From Austropuccinia psidii (taxonomy: Eukaryota; Basidiomycota; Pucciniomycetes; Pucciniales; Sphaerophragmiaceae): a stretch of 64,000 bases of DNA. The position numbers and the translations under genes were made by a program. The notes under the pieces are model-generated. The model had not been told where the DNA came from. It was given only the letters and a program-made list of their open reading frames with translations, and ran no database searches. This document shows, piece by piece, positions 1-9,816 of the stretch; within the stretch, counting starts at the first letter, position 1, and every line of letters begins with the position of its first letter. The DNA lies in the NCBI GenBank assembly GCA_023105745.1, contig JALGQZ010000011.1:47770698-47834697 (forward strand), read 5' to 3'.

Positions 1-407
1 TTTAAGCTTATTTAGTGTTGAGTTACAAGAATTTCACTCAGAGGTGACCCCACCTGATTTTTTATGAGGAATCCAATGGTGAAATAATTTTTATGTGTTT
101 ATTTATTGAATAAAAAGTTATAATAATTTTTATTTAACTTTTTTCCAAATTTATTTATTTTTTCACAATTTTGTTAAAATTTCATTTTTACTTAATTTTT
201 TCAAGTATAAATGTAATTTTATACTTACAAAATTTAATGTATTTTTATTTTTAAATTGTAATTAATTTTTTATTTTCAATATAATTTTTTATATTTATAC
301 TTTGATTTTTATTTTAATAATATAAATAAATTTATTTTATTTATATTAATATGTTATTTTTGTATTTGTGGTCTTTTGGGTATATGAAATTACCTCTAAG
401 GCTCACA
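1..407 (-). repeat. Partial G2-type LTR, antisense, cut by window start
   Basis: Read on the minus strand the segment begins TGTGAGCCTTAGAGG and continues with a stretch ending in ATACCCAAAAGACCAC. This resembles the first 45 bases of the G2 LTRs at 52722 and 63424, which begin TGTGAGCCTTTGAGATATG and go on to ATACCCAATAAGGTCAC. The rest is AT-rich like those LTRs. Only the LTR 5' part is present, because the window begins inside it. Whether it is a solo LTR or part of a full element cannot be seen. Confidence 0.55.
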
Positions 408-806
408 TAATAGAAGCTATAACTCTGAGTGTGACACGAAAATGATGATGATATTTAAAGTGAGAATATGAGTAAAAGGGCTATACTAAAATAATTTAGT
501 GACGGTGAGTGCTGCTGATAGCCCTGGGTGTAGTTTTTGTCTGTTGGTTTACAATAACAAACCCTACAATAATTAAACTTATAATTATACCTGTTAAATT
601 CTAAGAGTACCACTTCTTTTAAGAAGGTATACCACGTAGGAATATCAAGAACAGGATTCTGGATTTGCTTCCTCATGAGGCAAAGCCTCCTTTTATCTTG
701 TTCTGGGGTAGTGGGAGGTGGTTTACCTCTGCACACGACCACAGAGTGAAAATTTTCACTACTGTGGGCTGGTTTGTGGTTCTATACACTCAATACAGGC
801 TAGTAT
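408..806. other. Non-coding flank upstream of the G1 element
   Basis: No gene can be supported here. A 95-codon minus-strand frame (455-742) has no recognisable domain. This sequence was contiguous with 32811 onward before the G1 retrotransposon inserted. Confidence 0.5.
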
Positions 807-811
807 TGGGA

Positions 812-2296
812 TGTCACAACCATGGCAATTCACTCCCTTGGATCCCCATATGGCATATCAAGCCACAGTTCTTTTATGGCCAATTGGCCATATCCATCAC
901 CAGTTGCCACTATGGCCACGTCATCATCTTATGGACCATTTATGGCCATTTGTGTTTTGGGGCCTTCATGGCCCTTCACCTCAATCCAGCACCCATAGCG
1001 GCAATTTATTCCCAAACGGGTATTTCTGGTCATTTCCCTCAAAACCAGGGGAAATGGCCCAAATGGCTGTTTTTGGCCATTTGGGCTCATAATGCGCATT
1101 TGCGCATTTTGCGCATTTTTGCGCATTTTGCGCATTTTTGCGCATTTGCGCACTTTTTGCGCATTTTGCGCATTTGCGCACTTTTGCGCACTTTGACGCA
1201 AAGTGTCCAAAAGACACTTTCCCGCCTTTTGGGCCAGTTTTTGGCTCAGAACCCAAAAGGCCCAGAAACACCTTTCCAAGCTCTGAAGCCATCACATCCA
1301 TCATTTTCCTCTCTGCCTTTCCACCTCAAGACCTTTGGACGTAATCTTCTTGCCAATCAACCAATATGCCATAAATGATGTTATACATCATTGTGCATCA
1401 TTTTTCAACAGCAATTCAATGGTGGCAATATCAAATAGTCTTTTCAACATTCTAACATCTCATCACGTCGTCAAGGCACCCAATCATTCAGAGGAATCAT
1501 CAAGGCTCAAGAGCAAGTGTTTCAGCGTCAAAGACCAATGACACCATCAAGCAGTCATTGGTTATTCTCACTCCAAGTATTCCTTCCAAGGGAATACTGT
1601 CAATTCATTCTCAAGTGTATTCAAGAGGCAGTGCCAAAAAGAAGTTGTCAAGTGTCAAAGCTCCACTCAATCCATCTTGGCAACCATATTCATTTCAATA
1701 TAGTCTGGATCCATCAAGGACTGTATTTCATTTTCAATCATGGGAAATTCATTCAACCCAATTCAATTTCAATATTAGCCAGCTGTATCAAGTCCCAAAA
1801 CAATCAATACAGCCTCAAGGATCAATACAGATCAGTTTTCAGCCTGAAGAACTCAAGCTCCCAACTTTTCACATATACCGGCTACCCTTTCCACCCTGGG
1901 GGGTTTTCCCCAGTTAATTAATATATTTTGATTTTATTTTATCTCTATTTTCTTCTCATTTTAGTTAAGCAAATACTGATATTATTAAGTCAGTCATTTA
2001 GCACCTTTCTCTTTCTCTTTCTTCGCCTGTCAATGGATATTTGGTGGTCATATCCTTACTAATTCCATTATTCATTTTTGGCAGGTTGAAACAGTGATTA
2101 AGGACTTACTTGGTTGGCTCTTTGGCCATTTGGCTTCCCTTTTCCTCTTTTGCAGCTCATCTTGTACCTGCATATCTTTTAGAGGAATTTATTCTTATTA
2201 CTTTTATTCTTTATCCTTTTGGAGTCTTCCAAGTGAGTTCCCTGATTGCTGAGTGCCAGGCCACTCTTGTATTTCTGTTCAAGAGCCCCTGTGACA
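812..2296 (+). repeat. G1 5' LTR (1,485 bp)
   Basis: It starts TGTCACAACC and ends CCCCTGTGACA. It is nearly identical to 8310-9394 joined to 32430-32805, which fixes both ends. Open frames inside it (for example 665-1378 and 1335-1921) are repeated in the other LTR and have no known domain, so they are treated as non-coding. A short hairpin, AAAGTGTC/GACACTTT, lies near 1200-1225. Confidence 0.92.
1091..1200 (+). repeat. TGCGCA hexamer array in the 5' LTR
   Basis: Eleven copies of the self-complementary hexamer TGCGCA are separated by short T- or C-containing spacers. The matching part of the 3' LTR (about 8591-8665) has eight copies, so the array has changed length since insertion. Confidence 0.85.
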
Positions 2297-3071
2297 TTAT
2301 ATTAATTAACTCATAATTTCTTTTTCATTCTGTTCATTCTTTCTTTATAATTTCATTCACTCATTTCATCGAAATTATGATTCTTTTACGCTTATGAACT
2401 TAATGATTCATCGTCACCTCTCAATTTTCTTTCATTCATTCTTCATTTTGAAAATTGAAAGCTGACCCATTTTTTATTTTTTTTTATTCTTTTTAAAATC
2501 TTTTCAAATCATCAAATTTTCATTCTCATTCATAATTCAGGCATCATCTTGATTTTCTTTGATTTTCAAATTTTTCATCAAGATATTCAGACACGTTATT
2601 CACATCAATATTCATAATTGATTCATTCTTCAAGAATTTTGGTTTTTAAAGAATAATTCACTTGATTTTGATTGATTGATTGATTTGACATATTTGATAT
2701 TGACCTCAAGAAAATTGATTGACCTGAAGATTTCATTGATTTTGCTGATTTTTTCACATCAAGAATTTTGACATAAATTGACTTTTCTTCAAGATTTCAT
2801 TTGATTGATTGATTTTAGCAAAATTTTGATTTTGATTGATTTGATTGATTGATTTATTGACTTGAAGATCTCATTTTGACTTTGATTCATTGATTTACTT
2901 CAAGACATTGATTTGATTTGACTTCAAGACTTCATTTGATTTTGATTTATTGACGTACTTGAAGATTTTCATTTTGCTTCATTGATTTTCCTCAAGATTT
3001 GATTGTTGACTCTTTTCACTTCAAGCAAATTTTGATTTTTAATTCATTTATTTCATTTTATTCCTGATATC
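2297..3071 (+). other. G1 leader between LTR and gag
   Basis: This is a T-rich non-coding leader with many degenerate copies of TTGATTGATT and CTTCAAGA-like words between about 2600 and 3050. No convincing tRNA primer-binding site starting TGG follows the LTR directly, so priming could be unconventional or the site mutated. Confidence 0.6.
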
Positions 3072-4409
3072 ATGCCTGTTCAACACTCACCTCCGGCAAG
3101 ACAGACAAGATCTCAGGCCAGAGCTCAAGCTGTTCTCACTCCAACTCCAAGAGCTCCTCTAGATGGCACCCCAGCAGTTCCTCAACTGAGGTCCCAATTA
3201 GATAGAGGACCCCGCATGGAAGGAGCAGCACCATCCAGGAAGGAAGGAAGAGGGCCAAGAAGATCATGTTCATTTTCAGGAGTAGTTGGCGGATTTCCAG
3301 GAACTTCAAGGACTATTTTCAAAGGTCCAGGTGAAGATGGTGAAGAGGAGGAGGAGACTTCTGTGGAAGAGGAAGAGTCTTATGGTACTGAAGGTGTCCC
3401 TGCTCCGGTGGAGGCATCCCAAGGTACTGGAGGACCAACTCTAGCCCAGTCTACTCAGCCTGTCTCTCATCAGTCTGAACCATCCCTATTGGCCATCATG
3501 CAGCAAATGACTCAGATTATGTCCAATCTTCAAGCAGCTTCAACCTCTGAAGCATCAAGACCACCAGCCTTCAAGACTCCATCTATGAAGGCACCGGAAT
3601 GCTTTGATGGGACTCAGCCCTTCAAAGTTAGAAGCTTTATTCAGTCTTGTCAATTGATTTTTCATAATGATCCGGCAAACTTCGCTCAAGACAGAAAGAA
3701 GGTCCTTTATGCCACTTCATTCCTCATTGGCAGGGCTGCAAAATGGTTTGAGCCTTATCTTTCCAATCTCACCAATCAAGATTCAAATTACCTTCTCAGT
3801 TCTTGGTCTCTATTTGAATCTCAACTTTTCACTCTATTTGGTGACCCGAATGAAGTCAGAAAAGCAGAAGCTGAGTTGGATTCCTTAAGAATGAAAGAAG
3901 GTGGGCATGTATCTTTATACATTGCTGATTTCAGAAGTTTAGTCTCAAGAATCGGGGATTGGGGTGAAAGAGCTCTCATCCATCATTTCAGGAAGGGATT
4001 ACCATCCAGGATTTTGGATCAATTGGCCTCCCATCCTTCAAGAATTGACTCTCTTCAAGACTTAATGGACGTTACCCTGGAACTTGATACCAGGTACCAT
4101 GAGAGGCAAAATGAAAAGAGTCATCATCAAGAGAAGAAGCCAGAAGCCTCAAAGTCAAGTTCTTCTCATCCTCAAAATTCTTCAGGTTCAAGTCATAAGA
4201 AGAAGAAGAATTTTCAGAAGAGGGACAAGCCCCATTCGTCTTTGTTGAATAAAGATTTCAAGCTCATGAACTCTGAAAAAGAAAGAAGAATCAAGGAGGG
4301 TCTTTGTACCTATTGTGGTGGGAAGCATAGTCTTGAGTCCTGTTTCAAAAGGCCTCAAAACAAGCTTACCCAACTGTCAGGCAAATTTCCCAGCCAGGGA
4401 AAAGCCTGA
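3072..4409 (+). CDS. gag: G1 Gag (capsid and nucleocapsid)
   Basis: An uninterrupted 445-codon frame begins at the first good ATG after the leader. Residues 1-150 are low-complexity and acidic (runs of Glu near 95-110). Residues about 165-345 match the retrotransposon Gag capsid pattern, with a conserved stretch around FKVRSFIQSC and the RKVLYATSFLIGRAAKW region. A CCHC zinc knuckle (CTYCGGKHSLESC) sits near residue 420, after a Lys/Ser-rich linker. Gag would assemble the virus-like particle and bind the RNA. Pol follows in the -1 frame, with a slippery heptamer just before the gag stop. The frame is intact in this copy. Confidence 0.93.
   Translation: MPVQHSPPARQTRSQARAQAVLTPTPRAPLDGTPAVPQLRSQLDRGPRMEGAAPSRKEGRGPRRSCSFSGVVGGFPGTSRTIFKGPGEDGEEEEETSVEEEESYGTEGVPAPVEASQGTGGPTLAQSTQPVSHQSEPSLLAIMQQMTQIMSNLQAASTSEASRPPAFKTPSMKAPECFDGTQPFKVRSFIQSCQLIFHNDPANFAQDRKKVLYATSFLIGRAAKWFEPYLSNLTNQDSNYLLSSWSLFESQLFTLFGDPNEVRKAEAELDSLRMKEGGHVSLYIADFRSLVSRIGDWGERALIHHFRKGLPSRILDQLASHPSRIDSLQDLMDVTLELDTRYHERQNEKSHHQEKKPEASKSSSSHPQNSSGSSHKKKKNFQKRDKPHSSLLNKDFKLMNSEKERRIKEGLCTYCGGKHSLESCFKRPQNKLTQLSGKFPSQGKA
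4397..4403 (+). promoter_or_regulatory. Candidate -1 ribosomal frameshift site
   Basis: GGGAAAA lies in the gag frame as G GGA AAA, the X XXY YYZ slippery pattern, two codons before the gag stop TGA (4407-4409). The pol frame is open through this point and is the -1 frame relative to gag. A downstream pseudoknot was not verified. Confidence 0.55.
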
Positions 4410-6163
4410 GTGAAGATCATGTTGTGTTCAATGGTCTTCACAGTTTTCCATCCAGAGCACAATTGTGCATTCTGAATACTGGTGTCAAAAATTCTCTTAA
4501 ACTTTTTGTTTTTTCTTCTCTCTCTGATATGTTTTACAGTATTCTCATTTATTCTGGTGCTACCAACTCATTTATTGCAAAGAAGTTTGTTCACAAGTAT
4601 TCTTTGACCATGTCAGAACTCCCGGAGAAGGTTCCCCTTATTATTCTTGACTCCTCTGAGTCTCCTTCTTTATTTGTGACTCACCATACTAAATATATGG
4701 TTGAGCTCCCTTCCTTCCCAAGCTTTGAATGGGACTTTTTAGTCATTGATACTCCCAAGGGAGAAGACCTCATATTGGGCTTTGACTTTCTCAATCATTT
4801 TAATCCATTTATTGATTGGAGGCAAGGATTGATCACCTTTAATTCTGATCATAAGGACTATAATGATCCTTCAATTTCTTTCAGTAATGACTTTTCTTCT
4901 GCCAAATCATGTGCAGCTCTGGTTGGTGATTCTAGAACACCATCATTTCCGTCTTCTGTCCATATTCCTTCCCTTAATTCCCATCAGTCATTACTATCAT
5001 CTAGAGATGAAGTCTTCAAAGAGATTCAAGATGTTGGAGAAGATAATTCTGTATCTTCACTTCATCTCTTCTTTGGGAATATGAACCTTCCTCCTTCATC
5101 TTATCATGACTCCCTGGAGGAGTTGTGGGATGAAGAGGAAGAGCCAGAAGAAATAGAAACCGTGATGAAGGTTGTTCCTTCTGTTTATCACCAATACTTG
5201 GATGTATTTTCCAAGGTGAAAGCAGAGAAACTTCCTCCCCACCGCGCCTGTGATCATCATATCGAGCTGGAGGGGTCTCTACCTCCAGTTGGGGTGATCT
5301 ACTCTTTATCAAACCAAGAGTCAGATACACTCAGGGCCTACATTTCAGAGAATGTAGAGAAAGATTTCATCCGGCCAAGCTCCTCTTCTACAGGAGCACC
5401 TGTTCTTTTTGTCAAAAAGAAAGATGGTGGCCTCCGTTTGTGTGTTGATTACCGCAAGCTCAATGCTGTTACTAGGAAGAACAAGTATCCTGTTCCTCCT
5501 ATGAATCAGCTTCTCACTGTTTTCAATGGTTCTTCTAGCTTCTCCAAGATTGATTTGCGTGGTGCATATAACCTGCTCAGAATCAAGGAAGGTGATGAAC
5601 ATTTGACTTGTTTTAGAACCAAATATGGTAGTTATGAGTACTTGGTTATGCCATTTGGGCTTACCAATGCTCCTGCTTCTTTTCAAAATCTCGTCAATGA
5701 TATTTTTTATGATCTTCTTGATGTTTATGTTGTGGTATATTTGGATGACATTATGGTCTTTTCCAAATCTGAGGAAGAACATGTCACTCATGTGTCCACT
5801 GTTCTTTCCAGACTCAGAGCCAATAACCTCTTTGCTAAGGCGTCCAAATGCCTATTTCATGTTTCAAGTGTGGAATATCTTGGTTATGTAGTTTCTTCTG
5901 AAGGCCTCAAGATGGACCAAGCAAAAGTCCAGCAAATTCCCAATTGGCCACATCCAAGAAACCTCAAGGCTCTTCAATCCTTCCTGGGCTTTGCCAATTT
6001 TTACCGCCGTTTCATCAAGAATTATTCAAAGAAAATTAGTTCACTCACAAGTTTCCTCAAGAAAGATTCCCGTTTTCCCCTCAATGAGGAAGCTCTTAGA
6101 CAGTTTCATCAACTCAAAGAGGCATTCACCACTGCTCCAATCCTTCTCTACCCACCATTGTAG
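4403..6163 (+). pseudogene. pol: G1 Pol part 1: protease and reverse transcriptase, frameshifted at its end
   Basis: The frame continues from gag by a -1 shift, and the clear protein begins about 4424. The aspartic protease motif reads YSGATNSFI instead of the usual DSG (Tyr from GAT to TAT near 4550), so the catalytic Asp is missing. Reverse transcriptase follows, with the LRLCVDYRKLN block, the MPFGLTNAPASFQ block and the catalytic YLDD box (VVVYLDDIMVFS), then the SFLGFANFYRRFI tether. The frame stops at 6163 after LLYPPL. The expected continuation (VETDASDYALG) starts in another frame a few bases later, consistent with a one-base deletion near 6157. Confidence 0.88.
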
Positions 6164-7086
6164 AGACCGATGCATCAGATTATGCCTTGGGTTCTGTACT
6201 GAGTCAGGTCTCTGACTCAGGAAAACATCCCATTGCATTTGATAGCCGCAAGCTTCTCCCAGCTGAGCTCAATTATGAGATTAATGACAAGGAACTCCTT
6301 GGCATAGTCTGGGCTCTCAAGCGCTGGAGAGCTTTCCTTCTTTATATTTCTTCCCCTTTTGAAGTTCTCACCGATCATTTATCCCTTCAATATTTTATGT
6401 CTTCCAAGATTCTCACTCGCCGTCAAGCCTGCTGGGCTGAATTTTTGTCTGAAGTCCATTTCTCAATCACTTACCGCCCTGGCCGCTTGGCCACCCTTCC
6501 AGATGCCTTGTCACGTCGGGACAACGTTTACCCGGAGAGGGGGGAGGATTTCATCAGCAAGAATCCAATGAACTATCAGAAGATAATCAAGCAAGATGAA
6601 ATTCAAGCCTCAAAGTTTTTTGCAGTCAAGGTGGATTCATTTTCAAATTTGATTGACTCAATTCAGAAGGCAGTGTGGCAAGATTCTCAATATAGAAGTG
6701 TCCTTGAAGATCTGGGTAAAGGTAAATCTGTCCAAGATTATTCTCTTGATTCCTCTTCCAAACTTCTCCTTTTCAAAGATCGGGTGGTGGTCCCAAATGA
6801 CCCCACAATTCAACTCAATATACTTCAAAAGCGGCATGACTCTCCTCTAGCTGGACACCCTGGCCAAGAGAAGACTCTCAAACTTGTCAAGCGGGATTTC
6901 CACTGGTCCGGCATGACTCAATTTATCAAGGATTATGTATCATCCTGTCAACAGTGTTCAAGAAACAAAAATATTCATCACAAGAAGTTTGGACTCCTCA
7001 AGCCTCTTCCAATTCCAAATGGTCCTTGGATTTGTCTTTCAATGGATTTCATCACTCAATTGCCACTGTCCAATTCCTTTGATTAA
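6158..7086 (+). pseudogene. pol: G1 Pol part 2: RNase H and integrase zinc domain, ends at a nonsense codon
   Basis: After the frameshift the frame reads VETDASDYALGSVLSQ, the RNase H start, then the FEVLTDHLSLQYF and PDALSRRDN blocks. An integrase HHCC zinc finger follows (HDSPLAGHPGQ to SCQQCSRNK), and the first catalytic Asp lies in MDFITQLP. A TAA at 7084-7086 interrupts the run SFD-stop-ILVIVDRFSKM, which is continuous in family members. The frame is otherwise the same as the next segment, so this is a single nonsense mutation. Confidence 0.87.
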
Positions 7087-8109
7087 ATTTTAGTCATAGT
7101 GGACAGATTCTCAAAAATGGCGGTTTTTATTCCAACAATAGCTTCAATCACTTCATTAGATTTGGCCCATTTATTCATCAAGAATATTTTCTCAAAGCAT
7201 GGCCTTCCTTCAAGCATTGTTAGTGATCGAGGTTCTCTTTTTGTTTCTTCCTTTTGGACCAACCTTTGTCAGCAGCTCAAGATTTCAAGAGACTTGTCAA
7301 CTGCTTATCATCCAGAAACTGATGGACAGACAGAGAGGGTAGATCAGATACTAGAACAGTACCTTCGGATGTATGTCAGTTATCATCAAGATGATTGGAA
7401 CACCTGGCTCCCTCTGGCTGAATTTGCCTACAATAACTCTGACCACTCTTCAACAAAACAATCACCCTTTTTCACTGTTTATGGAAGAGATCCTCATTTT
7501 GACTCAGTTCACATCACTCAAGACACTCCGGCTGGAAAGTTATCAACAAAAATCCAATCAGTACAGCAAGATGTCAAGAGAGAACTTGAAGTTGCCATAA
7601 ACAGGTTTAAGAGGTATGCAGATAAAAGTAGAGCAAGTCCACCTGTTTTCAATCCCGGTGACATGGTATGGCTCTCTTCCAAGAACATCAAATCAACCAG
7701 ACCCACCAAAAAGCTGTCTGAAAGATGGCTGGGTCCTTTTCTAATCTTGAAGAAAGTCAGCACTCATGCCTACCACCTCAAGCTTCCATCTCAATGGAAA
7801 TCCATCCACCCAGTTTTCCATATTTCCCTTTTGGAACCAGTCAAGACGTCAACAATCCCAAATAGGCATCAAGAGCCTCCTCCTCCAATCACCATTGAAG
7901 AAGAAGAGGAATGGGAAGTCTCTCAAATACTGGACTCAGAGCTCAAGAGAGGAAAATTATGGTATCTGGTGGAATGGAAAGGTTTCAGTCAAGACCCAGA
8001 AAGATCCACTTGGGAACCAACCAAAAACCTCAAGAATTGTCCTGAACTTGTCAATGATTTTCATTCACTATATCCTGACAAGCCTGGGCCAAATTCTTCA
8101 AAAGCTTGA
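7087..8109 (+). pseudogene. pol: G1 Pol part 3: integrase core and chromodomain
   Basis: This continues in frame after the nonsense codon. IVDRFSKMAVFIP leads to the second catalytic Asp in SDRGSLFVS and the catalytic Glu in HPETDGQTERVDQ, followed by the HPVFHISLLEP block and a C-terminal chromodomain (EVSQILDSELKRGKLWYLVE, then a WKGF and STWEP motif). The integrase would insert the cDNA, and a chromodomain usually directs it to modified histones. Without read-through it cannot be made as a full Pol protein. Confidence 0.88.
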
Positions 8110-8309
8110 TTCATTATGGTGCTTGGTGGGGAGAGGAATTACCAAAAGTAAGTCCCACTCCTGGTATGCACCTTTAGGGGTATTCTACTCTTTTGTTGTA
8201 AGCATCACCTTGGCCACTCTGTGAGCACTTTGCAATTCTTTCCAATAGCCTCAACAGGCTTCACCTTGTATTGGTGCTCAGGAGCTCACCATTTCAAGGT
8301 GGGGGGTAC
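8110..8309 (+). other. G1 3' untranslated region with polypurine tract
   Basis: It is a short stretch after pol. AAGGTGGGGGG (8297-8307) directly before the 3' LTR is the expected plus-strand primer. Confidence 0.75.
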
Positions 8310-9394
8310 TGTCACAACCATGGCAATTCACTCCCTTGGATCCCCATATGGCATATCAAGCCACAGTTCTTTTATGGCCAATTGGCCATATCCATCACCA
8401 GTGGCCACTATGGCCACGTCATCATCTTATGGACCATTTATGGCCATTTGTGTTTTGGGGCCTTCATGGCCCTTCACCTCAATCCAGCACCCATAGCGGC
8501 AATTTATGCCCAAATGGGTATTTCTGGTCATTTCCCTCAAAACCAGGGGAAATGGCCCAAATGGCTTTTTTTGGCCATTTGGGCTCATAATGCGCATTTG
8601 CGCATTTTGCGCACTTTTGCGCATTTGCGCACTTTTTGCGCACTTTGCGCATTTTTGCGCACTTTGACGCAAAGTGTCCAAAAGACACTTTCCCGCCTTT
8701 TGGGCCAGTTTTTGGCTCAGAACCCAAAAGGTCCAGAAACACCTTTCCAAGCTCTGAAGCCATCACATCCATCATTTTCCCCTCTGCCTTTCCACCTCAA
8801 GACCTTTGGACGTAATCTTCTTGCCAATCAACCAATATGCCATAAATGATGTTATACATCATTGTGCATCATTTTTCAACAGCAATTTAATGGTGGCAAT
8901 ATCAAATAGTCTTTTCAACATTCTAACATCTCATCACGTCGTCAAGGCACCCAATCATTCAGAGGAATCATCAAGGCTCAAGAGCAAGTGTTTCAGCGTC
9001 AAAGACCAATGACACCATCAAGCAGTCATTGGTTATTCTCACTCCAAGTATTCCTTCCAAGGGAATACTGTCAATTCATTCTCAAGTGTATTCAAGAGGC
9101 AATGCCAAAAAGAAGTTGTCAAGTGTCAAAGCTCCACTCAATCCATCTTGGCAACCATATTCATTTCAATACAGTCTGGATCCATCAAGGACTGTATTTC
9201 ATTTTCAATCATGGGAAATTCATTCAACCCAATTCAATTTCAATATTAGCCAGCTGTATCAAGTCCCAAAACAATCAATACAGCCTCAAGGATCAATACA
9301 GATCAGTTTTCAGCCTGAAGAACTCAAGCTCCCAACTTTTCACATATACTGGCTACCCTTTCCACCCTGGGGGGTTTTCCCCAGTTAATTAATA
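8310..9394 (+). repeat. G1 3' LTR, left part
   Basis: It starts TGTCACAACC and matches 812-1923 with scattered substitutions and a shorter TGCGCA array. It breaks off at ATA (9392-9394), where the DNA transposon begins. Confidence 0.93.
9392..9394. repeat. Target-site duplication ATA, left copy
   Basis: The 5' G1 LTR reads TTAATATATTTTG (1918-1930). The left junction keeps TTAATA and the right junction restarts ATATATTTTG (32430 onward), leaving ATA twice. Confidence 0.9.
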
Positions 9395-9440
9395 CACCAG
9401 GGCGAATCTCCCGTCAATCGTCGGCGATTGACTTCACGTC
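9395..9440 (+). repeat. Left terminal inverted repeat (46 bp)
   Basis: It matches the reverse complement of 32384-32429 at 43 of 46 positions. Within it GTCAATCG and CGATTGAC form an 8-bp inverted repeat around TCGG, so each end could form a small hairpin or present a dyad to the transposase. Confidence 0.93.
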
Positions 9441-9560
9441 GCACCGCGGTCAGTATAAAATCTTGCTTCAGTCGCGTTAGTGTCACTTTATAGTCACTGG
9501 ATTTAGTGGGTCACATCACGTCAGCGTCAAGACAACGTCAATCGTCACATGTGTCACATG
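9440..9560 (+). repeat. Left subterminal ACGTCA repeats
   Basis: Inside the TIR, short words of the type ACGTCA or CGTCAA recur (CACGTCAGCGTCAAG, ACGTCAATCGTCAC). The right end has the same word in mirrored orientation (TTGACGT). CACTA elements typically carry such subterminal arrays as transposase or accessory-protein binding sites. Confidence 0.6.
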
Positions 9561-9816
9561 AGAATGTCACTCAAAGCCCAAACCCATTTCAACACTATGC
9601 GCAACGTTCGTGTAATTTCACCTCATTGGCTTCCGCCTCCCCGACGCTTAGCATGCTTACGCACCCGCACCGCCCTCCATCCGGATGAGACTCCGACACT
9701 GCCCGCCCCTCTCCGTCCTCACCACTCGCTACGCTTTCACACCCACGCCCCTACCATCCTCACGCTTGTGTAGTACCCTCCCGACATGCCTCCGACAACG
9801 CTTACCATCCTTACGC
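9561..9816. other. GC-rich subterminal stretch, beginning of the 84-bp array
   Basis: No gene is supported. From about 9720 the sequence takes on the repeat style of 11836-12492 (TCCCGACATGCCTCCGACA, CTTACCATCCTTACGCT), then is broken at 9816. Confidence 0.6.

Noticed and set aside
665..1921. Frames of 68-237 codons in the G1 LTR
   Set aside because: They recur in the other LTR copies and run through the TGCGCA array. No known domain, so they are treated as LTR sequence.
5016..5791. Minus-strand frames inside G1 pol
   Set aside because: They are shadows of the RT coding strand.
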